Assembly (NCBI RefSeq): GCF_900115565.1
Contig: NZ_FOWW01000005.1
Coordinates: 1-64,000 of the forward strand
Direction of reading: 5' to 3'
DNA length: 64,000 nucleotides
Source: Amycolatopsis arida
GTDB lineage: Bacteria; Actinomycetota; Actinomycetes; Mycobacteriales; Pseudonocardiaceae
A program made the translations under genes and the position numbers. Numbering within the stretch: position 1 is the stretch's first letter; every line of letters starts with the position of its first letter. This document shows positions 1 to 9,195 of this stretch, in pieces. The notes under the pieces are model-generated. The model was not told the DNA's origin. It was given only the letters and a program-made list of their open reading frames with translations, and searched no databases.

Positions 1-90
1 GCGGCGTCGGGTTCAGCGGCGTCGGGTTCAGCGGCGTCGGGTTCAGCGGCGTCGGGTTCAGCGGCGTCGGGTTCAGCGGCGTCGGGTTCG
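1..90. repeat. 15-bp tandem repeat encoding EPDAA
   Basis: At least five near-identical copies of the 15-mer gcggcgtcgggttca, continuing past the left edge. On the minus strand they encode the acidic pentapeptide EPDAA in the tail of the repeat-rich protein. A related set of three 15-mers encoding TERVP lies at about 503-547. Confidence 0.85.
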
Positions 91-2126
91 GTGGGGGCGG
101 GCTTGGCGGGGGCGGGTTCGGCAGGGCGGTCGGACCTGGCGAATCCAGGCTCGACCGTCTCGGGCCGGCCATCGGACCCGGCCCTGCCTGGCGTGGCGCC
201 GGGCGGGCCCGTCTCCGCCGTTGCCGAGTCCGCGGCGTCCGCCACGGTTACGTCCATGGCCATGTCCGCCGTGGCCATGTCCGCCGTGTCCATGTCGGCC
301 TTGGTCAGGTCCGCCTCGTCCGAGTCGGCCCTGGTCGGAGCCGCCTCGGTCGGGTCGATCTCGGCCGCACCCGTCGAGGCCACCGCGGGCGCGGTGGGTT
401 CGGTGGTGTCGAAGCGTGGCGGCTCCGGCCCCGCGGGCGTGGGCTCGGTGACCGGTGCCGGCTCTGCCCCGGCCGACTCTGCCCCGGCCGGTTCCGGCTC
501 GGTTGGGACCCGCTCGGTTGGGACCCGCTCGGTTGGGACCCGCTCGGCCGGCCTCGGCTCGGTCGAAGGCGGCTCGGTCGGGGACGACCGGGCGGGGGCC
601 GGCGTGGCCGACCCCGTCCCGAACGGCGGGGTGCCGAACGGCGCGGGCTCCGGCGGGGTGGGCGTCGGCGGAGTGGGGTCGGCCGGAGGCGGCGGAGCCG
701 GGCGCACCGAAGGGGCCACCGGCGGAGCCGGCAACGGTGGCGGCGGGGGGCCGGTCGGCGCGGTCTTCCGCGGAGTGGGCCACTTCGGCTGGGGCCCGAT
801 GTTCATCGGTGCCGGGATCCGCGGCGGCGGGGGCGCGGCCGACGCGGGGAACGACCCGGACGGCGGCCCCTGCGCGGGGAACGACCCCGAGGACGGCCCC
901 TGCGCCGCGAACGACCCGGAGGACGGGCCCTGCGCGGGAAAGGACCCCGACGACGGTCCCTGCTGCGCCGGAAACGACCCCGACGACGGCCCCTGCGCCG
1001 CGAACGACCCGGAGGACGGGCCCTGCGCGGGAAAGGACCCCGACGACGGTCCCTGCTGCGCCGGAAACGACCCCGACGACGGCCCCTGCGCCGGCGAGTC
1101 GAGCGGGGCCGCCTTGCCACGGACTCCCCGGGCACGAGCACGCCTCCCGCGCGCCACCGGCCGAGCATCGGACGCGTCCCGCCCTGGCGACGCACCCGAG
1201 CCCACGGCCGGCCCGCCACTACCCGAGCCCTGCGCGGCGGACCCCGCGGCGGAGCGCGGACCGGCGGTACCCGAGCCCACCGCACCCGCGCCCGGCGCCC
1301 CCGAACCCACCGCGGAACCCGGCGACTCGCCGGCACCCAGCGGTCCGGAACCCGGCTGCCCGGCGCGCGGAGCCGGGGATCCGCCCGCCGCGGGGAAGGC
1401 CCCGGACGACGGCCCCTGCTCCCGCGCATCGTGCTCCTGTCCACCCTGCCCGGGACCACCGGCCGGAGCAGTGCCGGGCGCCGGAGGGCCGGCCGCGGGA
1501 GCACCCGACGACGAAACACCGGAGGCCGGAGCACCCGGCCCAGTACCGCCCGCTCCCGGCGCACTGACCCCGGGAGCACCAGCCCCCGGCGCGCCCACCC
1601 CAGGCCCACCAGCCCCGGGTGCACCGGGCACCGGAGCGCCCGGGCGGCCAGCGCCGCGCGGCGGGATCGGGTCGAGGCAGGGCACCAGCACCGTGGTGTG
1701 CTCCGGGTCGGCCACCTTGCGGCCACTGCGCTCGCGGTACACCATCTCGCCGTCCGCGTCGATCTCGACCAGGTAGCCCGCCTCGGCGAGCTGCTCCTCG
1801 TCGAGGTCCACCAGCTGCTCGTACCGCGACGGCACCACCCGGTAGATCGGCCACGACAGCCCCTGGTGAGCCTCGTGGAACTGGGCCAGCAGGTTCACCA
1901 GCTGCTGCTGCCACGGCAGTGACATCGACTCGGCCAGCGACCGCGGCAACACCACGTACCCCGCGTCCACCCCCGGCCAGCCGCGCGCCAGGTAGTCGGC
2001 CAACGGCGTGCTCGACGCCGGCGGCCCGGACGGGCGCGGCAACTGGGGGGCGCCGAACATGCTCCGCGGGTCCTCCGGCACCTGCTGGCCCCGCGCCTTG
2101 CCCCGCCTGCCGAACTTCTTCGCCAC
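1..2126 (-). CDS. Repeat-rich secretion-locus protein, C-terminus outside window
   Basis: Open frame of 708 codons that runs off the left edge, read from GTG at 2126 with AGGAGA (2131-2136) just upstream. It follows the NlpC/P60 gene by 8 bp and is the last visible gene of the secretion-like operon. Residues 1 to about 150 look like a folded domain (basic start MAKKFGRRGK, then Trp- and Tyr-containing segments). The rest is Pro/Ala/Gly/Ser-rich and probably disordered. It holds about eight copies of a QGPSSGSFPA-type unit (about 865-1100), including an exact 93-bp higher-order duplication, three TERVP units (about 503-547) and at least five EPDAA units of 15 bp (1-90). There is no signal peptide or obvious membrane segment. 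I do not recognise the family. A cytoplasmic or channel-associated role is inferred only from position. The opposite-strand frames here are shadows of the repeats. Confidence 0.72.
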   Translation of the reverse strand, partial: MAKKFGRRGKARGQQVPEDPRSMFGAPQLPRPSGPPASSTPLADYLARGWPGVDAGYVVLPRSLAESMSLPWQQQLVNLLAQFHEAHQGLSWPIYRVVPSRYEQLVDLDEEQLAEAGYLVEIDADGEMVYRERSGRKVADPEHTTVLVPCLDPIPPRGAGRPGAPVPGAPGAGGPGVGAPGAGAPGVSAPGAGGTGPGAPASGVSSSGAPAAGPPAPGTAPAGGPGQGGQEHDAREQGPSSGAFPAAGGSPAPRAGQPGSGPLGAGESPGSAVGSGAPGAGAVGSGTAGPRSAAGSAAQGSGSGGPAVGSGASPGRDASDARPVARGRRARARGVRGKAAPLDSPAQGPSSGSFPAQQGPSSGSFPAQGPSSGSFAAQGPSSGSFPAQQGPSSGSFPAQGPSSGSFAAQGPSSGSFPAQGPPSGSFPASAAPPPPRIPAPMNIGPQPKWPTPRKTAPTGPPPPPLPAPPVAPSVRPAPPPPADPTPPTPTPPEPAPFGTPPFGTGSATPAPARSSPTEPPSTEPRPAERVPTERVPTERVPTEPEPAGAESAGAEPAPVTEPTPAGPEPPRFDTTEPTAPAVASTGAAEIDPTEAAPTRADSDEADLTKADMDTADMATADMAMDVTVADAADSATAETGPPGATPGRAGSDGRPETVEPGFARSDRPAEPAPAKPAPTEPDAAEPDAAEPDAAEPDAAEPDAAEPDA
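865..1100. repeat. 30/33-bp coding repeats with a 93-bp higher-order unit
   Basis: Tandem units of 30 or 33 bp encode about eight copies of a QGPSSGSFPA-like decapeptide or undecapeptide on the minus strand. A block of 93 bp starting near 904 is repeated exactly from near 997. The array keeps the reading frame, so copy number could change without breaking the gene. Confidence 0.8.
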
Positions 2127-2134
2127 GATCTCTC

Positions 2135-3133
2135 CTAGACCCCGGGCCGTACAGCCTGTGCCACGAGCTCGGGCTCGTCCCACGACACCGAGCGGACGTG
2201 CACCGGGACGCCGCTCTGCTGTGCCTCCACCATCTTCCCGTCGCCCAGGTACATCGCAACATGGTGGATGGTCTTCGGATTCGCCGGATCGTAGGCCCAG
2301 AACAGCAGGTCACCGGGCTGCGACTGCTCCACCGGCAGCATCGCCCCCGCCCGGTACTGGTCCCGGGACACCCGCGGCAACGTGATCCCCGCCGCCTCGT
2401 AGGCCCGCAGCATCAACCCCGAGCAGTCGTAGGCGCTCGGCCCGGTCGCGCCCCACACGTACGGCTTGCCCTGCTCGCGCAGCGCGAACTGGATCGCCGC
2501 GGCGGCGGCCTGGTTCGGCGGCAGCGCCGCGCCCATCCCCTCGCCGCAGCCGGCGGCGTCGCTGACCTGCCCGAGGTTCTCCACCAGGTGGACGGCCATG
2601 GCCTCCCACTTGTGGTACCGGTCCGGGAAGCCGGAGCGCTCGACGGCCTGCGCGGCGTCGCCGGGGCGCATCCGCTCCCAGTTCGGTATCCCGGAGAGCA
2701 CGTCGTAGAACTTGTTGACCTGGTACGGCGGATTGGTCACCTGCTCGGGCGTGCCCCATCCCATCGAGGGGCGCATCTGGAAGATGCCCAGCGAGTCGCG
2801 GTCGCCGTAGTTGAGGTTGCGCAGGCCGGACTCGGTCATGCCGGCCTGGATGGCCACCTGCCACGCGCGCGGGGACATCTCCCGCTGCTTGCCGATGGAG
2901 ATGATCAGCGCGACGATGCCGAGCTGCTCCTCGGTCAGCCGGGCGGCGTCCCCCGTGCCGCGGTCGGGCTGGCCGGGCTGCGACGGCCCGATCGACGCCT
3001 CGCAGCTGAGGTTGGTGATGCCCTTCGCCTCGAGCTCGGCCTTGTCGGCCGCCACCTTCACCACGGTGCCCGTGGTGAGCACCGCCGCGAACAGCGCCGC
3101 GACGACGACCCCGACCAGCATCCCGAGCCGCAT
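2135..3133 (-). CDS. Transglycosylase-like / NlpC-P60 peptidoglycan hydrolase
   Basis: 332 residues. An N-terminal hydrophobic segment (about 5-25) acts as a membrane anchor or signal. A lysozyme-like transglycosylase domain follows, with a candidate catalytic Glu near residue 101 in GMTESGLRNLNYG and the family motif SLGIFQMRPS. The C-terminal NlpC/P60 domain has its Cys in YDCSGL (about 237) and His in IHHVAMYLG (about 293). Such two-domain hydrolases (VirB1-like or CwlT/Tcp-G-like) open the cell wall for conjugation or secretion channels. The gene starts 3 bp after the stop of the TcpC-like gene, in the middle of the same operon. Hydrolase function is firm from the motifs. Its service to this particular channel is inferred from context. 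Confidence 0.88.
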   Translation of the reverse strand: MRLGMLVGVVVAALFAAVLTTGTVVKVAADKAELEAKGITNLSCEASIGPSQPGQPDRGTGDAARLTEEQLGIVALIISIGKQREMSPRAWQVAIQAGMTESGLRNLNYGDRDSLGIFQMRPSMGWGTPEQVTNPPYQVNKFYDVLSGIPNWERMRPGDAAQAVERSGFPDRYHKWEAMAVHLVENLGQVSDAAGCGEGMGAALPPNQAAAAAIQFALREQGKPYVWGATGPSAYDCSGLMLRAYEAAGITLPRVSRDQYRAGAMLPVEQSQPGDLLFWAYDPANPKTIHHVAMYLGDGKMVEAQQSGVPVHVRSVSWDEPELVAQAVRPGV

Positions 3134-3136
3134 CGG

Positions 3137-3736
3137 CTACCCCGCCTGCTCGTAGTGCGCCACCCGCCAGCCGGCGTCGGTGCGCACCACGGTGATGCTC
3201 AACGTCGGCCCGTCGGTGGGGACCTCGACCTCCACGGAGCTGGTGTAGGACATGGTGGCCACCGGCTCGCCGGTGACCTTGCCGGCCGGGATGTTCGACA
3301 GCTCCACCGTGGACATCACCGGCAGGTACTCGGGGGTGGTGAGCGGGCGGAGGTTGTCCAGCCACTGCTCGGTGGTCATCCCCTCCGGGTGGTGGACCCA
3401 CGCCTCGGCCCACTGCCGGGCGACCCGCATCGCGTCGGGGTCCGGCGCGGCGGGCGTGGGCGTCTCCCTCGGCTCGGTCAGCCGAGTGGGCAGCGGGGTC
3501 CTGCCGGCCACCGCGGACCCGCGGGTGTCCCCGGTGCGCTCCGCGGACGAGGCGGCGCCGGGCGGGGTCCGCCCGGCGCCGCCGTCGCCGAAGATCTTCG
3601 GCAGCACGATGCCCAGCCCGACCACCAGCGCGACGAACAGGACCAGCGCGCCGGCGAGGTGTGCCGGCGAGCGCAGGGGCCAGCCCCACAGGCGGCGGTA
3701 GACGGCGGCACGGCCGCGGTTGGTCCGGATCGGCAT
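3137..3736 (-). CDS. TcpC/VirB8-like single-pass membrane protein
   Basis: 199 residues. A basic N-terminus (about 1-25) is followed by one membrane helix (about 27-47, ALVLFVALVVGLGIVLPKIF), a Pro/Thr-rich linker and a folded external domain (about 85-199). The layout (short cytosolic tail, one helix, about 110-residue periplasm-side domain with WAEAWVHHPEG) is that of TcpC/VirB8-type scaffolds of Gram-positive type IV secretion systems. I rely on architecture and on neighbours, not on a diagnostic motif. It lies 3 bp from the TrbL-like gene and 3 bp from the hydrolase gene, so translation is probably coupled. Confidence 0.55.
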   Translation of the reverse strand: MPIRTNRGRAAVYRRLWGWPLRSPAHLAGALVLFVALVVGLGIVLPKIFGDGGAGRTPPGAASSAERTGDTRGSAVAGRTPLPTRLTEPRETPTPAAPDPDAMRVARQWAEAWVHHPEGMTTEQWLDNLRPLTTPEYLPVMSTVELSNIPAGKVTGEPVATMSYTSSVEVEVPTDGPTLSITVVRTDAGWRVAHYEQAG

Positions 3737-3739
3737 CGG

Positions 3740-5806
3740 CTACCCCCGCACCACCTGGTCGGTGTCCCGCGGCTCGTCGCGGACCTCGAGCCCGCGCGAT
3801 GGGCGGTACAGCACGAAGACGGGCTTGCCGGCCACCATCTCCGGATCGACCCGGCGCGGTTGGGGTGGCCGCGGCGGTGGCACGGGCGCGGCGGAGTGCA
3901 CCGGCGCCGCGGTGGCCAGCCGGGACGGCACCACCACCGGCTCGGGGTCCTCGCCGCGGTCCCACGGCCGGTCGGCGACCGGCGCGGTGTCCACCCGCCG
4001 GCTGCCCGGCACGCCGAGCCCGCCAGCGAACGGCGCCCGGTAGTCCAGCGGCACGTAGTCGCCGGGGACGCCGCTGGTCGGCACGAAGCCGGACACCCCG
4101 GCGGGCATCCCGCCGGCGGGAAGGGCGGCCCGAGCCGGCTGCCCGGGCAGCGCACCCGGCCAGCTCGACGCGGGGTGCGCGGCCGCGCCGGAGACGTCCA
4201 TCCGCCGCGCGGTGGCCAGCACCGAGTGCCCACCAGCCTCCGGGCGCACCCGGCGGCCGCCGACAGTGGCGCCCAGCGGGCCGCGGACGTCGGCGTTGCC
4301 CTCCACGTCGTCGGTGTCGCGCACGTTCTGCCAGAACTCGTCCTGCGGCGTCGGGCCCTGCTGTTGCTTGCGGAACCGGGAGAGCAGCCCGCCGCGGGGA
4401 GACGGCACCGCCGAGCCGACCATGCCGACCGACATCTCGACCATCTGCCACAGCCGCCGCCCCGGCCGGCCGACGAGGAACAGCAGGACGGTGACCAGGC
4501 CGGCCATCACCATCTGGGTCAGCATGGACAGCGCCGAACCGGCGGCGAAGATCGCCTGCAGCAGCAGGGCGTGCACGCCGGCCAGCACGGACAGCACGAT
4601 GAGGTTGAACGCGACCACGCCGGCCACCTTCGCCACCCTGCGCAGGATGTCGTGGTGCAGCAGCGCGACCAGGCCGATCAGTGGCGCGGTGAGGGTGAAC
4701 AGCCGGACCAGGATCTGCGCCAGCAGCACCGCGGCCTTGGCGAACAGCTGGAACAGCGCGTAGACCATGCTCTGCAGGAACGCGAGGAACCCGGCGCCGG
4801 TGCGGCTGCCGTCCTCCCCGGTGAAGTAGCCGGTGGCCGGGCCGAGCTGGGTGGAGATGTTCTTGAACTCGGCCTTCTTCGCATCGACGACCTCCTGCCG
4901 GCCGTCGTCGCCGTTCACCATCTGGTTCCAGGTGAACGCCTGCGCGTCCAGCAGCGGGCGGCCGAACTGCTCGGCCTGGGGCGAGTCCGGCGCGCCGAAC
5001 TCGCCGCGCAGCCAGTTCTTGTACACCACCTCGTTGTGCAGGCTGGTCGGCAACACCTCCCAGATCACCCGGTTCTCCGCATCGTCCACGAAGCCGGCCT
5101 GGATGTTGGTGCTGGTCTGCACGATGGCGCGGTCGATCTGGTCGTAGTACCGCAGCATCGCCAGCGACGACGCCGCCAGCCACATCGCGGCGAGCGCGAA
5201 CAGCGCGCGCTTGCTCACCGCGGAGAGGTCGCCGCGCCAGATGTTGCGGAACATCAGGATCGCCAGCAGCAGCGCGAACAGGCCGAACAGTTGGGCGTAG
5301 ATGTTGTTGTAGACCTTCTCCGCGCCCTTGTGCACCGCGTCGTACAGCGGGCTGAGCAGGCCGCCCTCCAGGACGGTGTAGTGCAGCGAGTTGGTGGCGC
5401 CGACGATGTTCTTGCCGATGTTGAACAGTTGGTTGCCGGCCCAGGTGTCGATGGTCGAGTTCGGGTCGGTGATCCCGGACAGCGGCCCGCAGTCGGTCTG
5501 GAACACGTGCCAGACCATGCCGGCGTAGCCGTACTCGCTGTAGGCGCTGTTCGCCTCGCCCTGCCCGTGCGCGGGGTCGAGCGCGCCGACCATCCCGGAA
5601 CCGGGCCGCTCCGGGTTCGGCGCCTCGCCGCAGCCCGCGGCCGACGCCGAGGGGCCCAGCAGCACGGACTGCAGCCCGAGGACGACCGCGACCGCCACCA
5701 GCGCCGACCGGCGACGACCGGCGTCGGTGGATCGTCGGCGGCCGTGCCGCCGGTGCCACGCCCTGGCCAGCAGCAGCGCGACCAGCAGGGTCAGCAGGGT
5801 GGTCAT
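3740..5806 (-). CDS. TrbL/VirB6-like polytopic membrane protein
   Basis: 688 residues, started at ATG 5806, which overlaps the ATPase stop by ATGA. Longer upstream readings of this frame run inside the ATPase gene. Residues 1-60 carry a leader or first helix ending in GPSASAAGCGEA. A long external region follows, then membrane helices (about 175-200, 205-225, a central cluster about 350-480) and a Pro-rich cytosolic tail of about 200 residues. The helical core with FQSMVYALFQLFAKAAVLL and LFTLTAPLIGLVALL resembles TrbL/VirB6 inner-membrane channel subunits. It should form the membrane pore of the secretion apparatus together with the VirB4-like ATPase. The family call rests on topology and gene order. 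Confidence 0.7.
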   Translation of the reverse strand: MTTLLTLLVALLLARAWHRRHGRRRSTDAGRRRSALVAVAVVLGLQSVLLGPSASAAGCGEAPNPERPGSGMVGALDPAHGQGEANSAYSEYGYAGMVWHVFQTDCGPLSGITDPNSTIDTWAGNQLFNIGKNIVGATNSLHYTVLEGGLLSPLYDAVHKGAEKVYNNIYAQLFGLFALLLAILMFRNIWRGDLSAVSKRALFALAAMWLAASSLAMLRYYDQIDRAIVQTSTNIQAGFVDDAENRVIWEVLPTSLHNEVVYKNWLRGEFGAPDSPQAEQFGRPLLDAQAFTWNQMVNGDDGRQEVVDAKKAEFKNISTQLGPATGYFTGEDGSRTGAGFLAFLQSMVYALFQLFAKAAVLLAQILVRLFTLTAPLIGLVALLHHDILRRVAKVAGVVAFNLIVLSVLAGVHALLLQAIFAAGSALSMLTQMVMAGLVTVLLFLVGRPGRRLWQMVEMSVGMVGSAVPSPRGGLLSRFRKQQQGPTPQDEFWQNVRDTDDVEGNADVRGPLGATVGGRRVRPEAGGHSVLATARRMDVSGAAAHPASSWPGALPGQPARAALPAGGMPAGVSGFVPTSGVPGDYVPLDYRAPFAGGLGVPGSRRVDTAPVADRPWDRGEDPEPVVVPSRLATAAPVHSAAPVPPPRPPQPRRVDPEMVAGKPVFVLYRPSRGLEVRDEPRDTDQVVRG

Positions 5807-8718
5807 GCCGCGTCCCGGCCGGTGCCGTTCTTGCCGGCGCCCGCGGTCTGTTCCCGCCGCTGCCCGGGGGGCCGCTCCTCCGCGGCGAGCACCTGCTCCT
5901 CGGTGAGGCCAACCTCCAGCTCGGCCGCCCGCTCCAGGTCCTGGTCCAGCTCGGGGTCGACCAGGTCGTCCACCGGCGGGCTGGCCACGTACGGCCGCTC
6001 CTGCTCGGCCGGCTCGGGCGCGCGCGCCTTGTCGCGCGAGTCCGGGGAGCCGGGTGTGGTGTCCATGGCCGCGCGCAGGTGCGCCAGGTGCGGCCCGGAG
6101 AAGTCGACCCGGATCCGCTCCACGCCGCCGGCGCCGTCGGCGAAGATGAACTGCCGCGGCTCGCGGTCCCGCTCCACGCCGCGCTGCGCGCCGGGGCGCC
6201 GGCCCAGCGCCGCCACCACCTGCTCGTAGCCGACGCCCACCGGCACCTTCAGCAGCCGCAGCGCGTCGGCCTGCGCGGTCTCGTCGTCGAGCCGGCCGAC
6301 GAACACCGAGTCCAGCAGCGCCACGAAGCCCTGGATGCGCAGGAAGTCCGCGGGGATCTGCGAGGAGAGCAGCACCCGCACGTTCCACTTCCGGGAGTCG
6401 CGGGCGAAGCGGTTCATCAGCACCCGGCCGGTGGGCACCTCGGACAGGAAGAACGCCTCGTCGATCCAGACGCCCTTGCGCAGGTCCTTCGGCTTCTCGT
6501 ACACCGAGCGCTGGGTGAGCCACGCGGCGAGGTTGAGCATCTCCACGCCCAGCGCCTCGGCGTCGGTCCAGTGCTCCCGGCCGACCCCGTCCTTCGGCAG
6601 CGTCAGCCCGGCCATCGTGAGCACGGTCATCCGGTCGTCGCGGCCCTCGGAGTACGGGTCGGCGTCGGCCTCCGGGATGAGCAGTGACATCCGCTCGCGC
6701 ATCTCGTCCAGGAAGTCGGCCACCACCACCGCGTGCTCGTGGTGCTCGCTGGAGTCGCGCCGCAGCGCGTCGATGACCTGCCCGGGGTCGGCGTCGAACC
6801 GGCCGCCGACGGCACGCACCGCGCGCAGCAGCACGATCCGGCTCTGCGGCATCCGGCCGACCTCGTAGGGCAGGATGCCGGTCAGCACGTCGAGCACGAG
6901 GCGACGCCGGGTCGCGCCGGCCAGTGCCCGCTCCCGCCGCCAGGCGCGCTCGGGGTCGTCCTCGTCGAGGAAGTGCTCCAGCTGTGGCTCGGCCACCACC
7001 CGGTACGGGTTGAGGATGCCGGGCTGGGCGTTGAGCAGGTTGATCGGCCGCGCGTAGGGCCGCAGCTCCGGCAGATCGCACAGCCGGGACAGCGGGCCGG
7101 ACGGGTCGAGGATGGTCCAGTGCGCCCCGGCGCGCAGCGTCTTGTAGACGATGCCGCCGCCGAGGAACGACTTGCCGCCGCCGAGCCCGGCGACCATCGC
7201 GGTGAGGCCGGAGCCGTCCCGGATCTCCTGGGCCATCCACGGGTCCCAGGCCACCGGGCGCCGGGTCGCGGTGCACGTCTCGCCGAGCAGGATGCCGCGC
7301 CGGTCGCCGACCTCCGCGGTGGCCGTCGGCACCGACGAGGCCGCCCACACCACCGAGCCGCGGCGCAGGTAGGCCCCGGAGGCCAGCGGCTCGCCGGGGA
7401 TGAACTCGCGCGCCATCGCGTACTGCGCCTCGGGGTGCTCGATGGCGATCTTCGGCTTGTACAGGTCGAGCAGCTGCTGGGCCAGCCGCAGCGCGTCACG
7501 CTCGGTGGGACCGGAGACCGCGAGCCGCCACCACGACCGCACCCGGGTGGCGAGCGCGGTGAAGCCGGAGGTCATCTCGTCGTCGATCTCCAGCACCCGG
7601 GACGCCTGCCGGGCCAGCGACTGCGGCGGCTCCAGCTCGTGCTCGTCGGTGTAGTGCTTGACCTGCGAACGCACCTTGTTCATCTGCCGCTGCAGCTCGC
7701 CGGCGACGTCCTCGGGGCGGCGCACGTAGATCCGCGCCGACCACTCCACCGCGGCCGGCAGCCGGTCGGCGTGCTGCACCCACGGGTCGTCGACCTCGGG
7801 GATCTGCAGGCCGTGCATCTGGCCGACGGTGAGCACCGCGACGTGCCGGCTGATCCCGGCGTTGGAGCCGGTTCGGCCGCGGACGGTGACCGTGGGCGCG
7901 TACGGCTCGGCGTGGAGGTCGGCGGCGTCGGTGAAGCTGGCGAGGTCCTCCGGCTCCCAGGCGGCGCCGGGCACCGCCGGCAGGTTGCGCGGCGCGGGCA
8001 GCCCGAGCGAGCAGGACCGGTGCATCAGCCAGGACATCTCCTCGGCGTGCACCGGCCGGCCCTCCAGCCCGCCCGAGCCGATGACCTGGTCGAGGTGCTC
8101 CACCTCGGAGTCCAGCGCGAGCAGCTCGGCGTCCACCGCCTCCGGCAGGATCTTGCGCAGCAGCGGCGCGGCCCGCTCGACCGCGCGGTCGACCATGCCC
8201 CGGGTCTGCACCTGCACCCCGAGGTAGACCTCCTTCTCCGCCATCGAGCGGCCCATCAGCTGCTGCTGCTCGCCGATCAGGTAGTCGTCGAAGGAGAGCG
8301 CCCCCGGCGTGTCCGGGAGCCGGCTGACGGCGTTGTAGACGTGCGCCTCGGCCCACATCCGGATCGGGTAGGGCCGGTTGGTCACCCGCAGGTGCAGCCA
8401 GCGGCCCTGCAGCTCGGCGTACTGCCCGGCGATGGCCGCGATGAGGTCGCGCCGCTGCGAGTCGGAGCGGAACGACCAGCGCTGCGGCGCCAGCCGGTAC
8501 CAGGCGTAGACCTCCTGGCCGGTGCGCAGCAGGTGCCCGTCGATGCTGCGCGCCGCGATGGACGGGGTGTAGGTGGGGATGGCCTGCTCACCGGGCAGGC
8601 GCCGACCGGGCCCGCCCTGCTTCGACTGTGCCGGCGGGGCCTGCCGGTGGTGCCATGCGCTGGCAGCCGAGGGCAGGTCCTGCTCCCGCTTGCGTCGGCT
8701 TCCGCCGCGACCGAACAA
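5803..8718 (-). CDS. VirB4-like secretion ATPase (SCO6880-type)
   Basis: 971 residues from TTG 8718, with GGGAGG about 6 bases upstream overlapping the end of the PrgI-like gene. The N-terminal half (about 40-450) is an actinobacterial SCO6880-type domain without known catalysis. The C-terminal half is a P-loop ATPase with Walker A GLGGGKS at about 510, Walker B GVWIDEAFFL at about 750 and a sensor-like stretch RVLLSSQIPADF. VirB4/TraC-type ATPases energise pilus or channel assembly and substrate transfer at the membrane. It overlaps the TrbL-like gene by ATGA. The C-terminal tail (about 880-971) is acidic and Pro-rich. No separate coupling ATPase (VirD4/TcpA) is seen in the window. Confidence 0.82.
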   Translation of the reverse strand: MFGRGGSRRKREQDLPSAASAWHHRQAPPAQSKQGGPGRRLPGEQAIPTYTPSIAARSIDGHLLRTGQEVYAWYRLAPQRWSFRSDSQRRDLIAAIAGQYAELQGRWLHLRVTNRPYPIRMWAEAHVYNAVSRLPDTPGALSFDDYLIGEQQQLMGRSMAEKEVYLGVQVQTRGMVDRAVERAAPLLRKILPEAVDAELLALDSEVEHLDQVIGSGGLEGRPVHAEEMSWLMHRSCSLGLPAPRNLPAVPGAAWEPEDLASFTDAADLHAEPYAPTVTVRGRTGSNAGISRHVAVLTVGQMHGLQIPEVDDPWVQHADRLPAAVEWSARIYVRRPEDVAGELQRQMNKVRSQVKHYTDEHELEPPQSLARQASRVLEIDDEMTSGFTALATRVRSWWRLAVSGPTERDALRLAQQLLDLYKPKIAIEHPEAQYAMAREFIPGEPLASGAYLRRGSVVWAASSVPTATAEVGDRRGILLGETCTATRRPVAWDPWMAQEIRDGSGLTAMVAGLGGGKSFLGGGIVYKTLRAGAHWTILDPSGPLSRLCDLPELRPYARPINLLNAQPGILNPYRVVAEPQLEHFLDEDDPERAWRRERALAGATRRRLVLDVLTGILPYEVGRMPQSRIVLLRAVRAVGGRFDADPGQVIDALRRDSSEHHEHAVVVADFLDEMRERMSLLIPEADADPYSEGRDDRMTVLTMAGLTLPKDGVGREHWTDAEALGVEMLNLAAWLTQRSVYEKPKDLRKGVWIDEAFFLSEVPTGRVLMNRFARDSRKWNVRVLLSSQIPADFLRIQGFVALLDSVFVGRLDDETAQADALRLLKVPVGVGYEQVVAALGRRPGAQRGVERDREPRQFIFADGAGGVERIRVDFSGPHLAHLRAAMDTTPGSPDSRDKARAPEPAEQERPYVASPPVDDLVDPELDQDLERAAELEVGLTEEQVLAAEERPPGQRREQTAGAGKNGTGRDAA

Positions 8719-8721
8719 CGA

Positions 8722-9183
8722 CTACCTCCCGACCGCGTCCGGGAACCGGCCGCGGCGCGCTCGTGCTGTGCTCTGCTGTGGCCTGCGGTGCTGCCGGCCA
8801 GGTCGTCTCCGCTGCTTCGGCCGGGGCCGCTCGGGGCGCACCCGGATCTTGCTGGCGCTGACCGCCCCGCCGCTGCCGGTGGTGCGCTCCCGCGGGGTTC
8901 TCAGCTCGCGCACCCACATGGTGAGCACGGAGCCGAGCGGCCGCTCGTGGTTGATCTTCGAGGTGATCAGCCGGGTGATGGCGATGGTGATGACGAAGGC
9001 CCACGCCGTGGAGAAGAAGCCGAAACCGAAGCCCAGCTGCCGTTCCACGGTGAGGACCAGCAGGAACACCGGGATGCCGACACCCCAGGCCACGTAGCGC
9101 GCACGCCAGGGGAACGTGGCCTTCGGGGGGCCGAGCCAGACCGCGTCGACCCGGTAGACCTCGTCGTCGGTTCGAATCCGCAA
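8722..9183 (-). CDS. PrgI-like small membrane protein
   Basis: 153 residues. The only sensible start is TTG 9183, because the previous gene's TGA is in frame five codons upstream. GGGCGAG just before it is a plausible ribosome site. An amphipathic N-terminus (RIRTDDEVYRVDAVWLGPP) precedes two close membrane helices (about 29-45 and 53-72), then a basic cytosolic tail of about 70 residues rich in Arg, Pro and Gln. PrgI/VirB3-like proteins of this shape lie directly before VirB4-type ATPases in Gram-positive secretion loci and dock them to the membrane. The tail is unusually basic and may bind nucleic acid or lipid, which is inference. Confidence 0.65.
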   Translation of the reverse strand: MRIRTDDEVYRVDAVWLGPPKATFPWRARYVAWGVGIPVFLLVLTVERQLGFGFGFFSTAWAFVITIAITRLITSKINHERPLGSVLTMWVRELRTPRERTTGSGGAVSASKIRVRPERPRPKQRRRPGRQHRRPQQSTARARRGRFPDAVGR

Positions 9184-9195
9184 CTCGCCCGCACC

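Noticed and set aside
91-1776. Long plus-strand frames over the left repeat region
   Set aside because: They are shadows of a repeat-rich minus-strand gene with GTG start, ribosome site and operon position. The plus frames have no start signal or recognisable domain.
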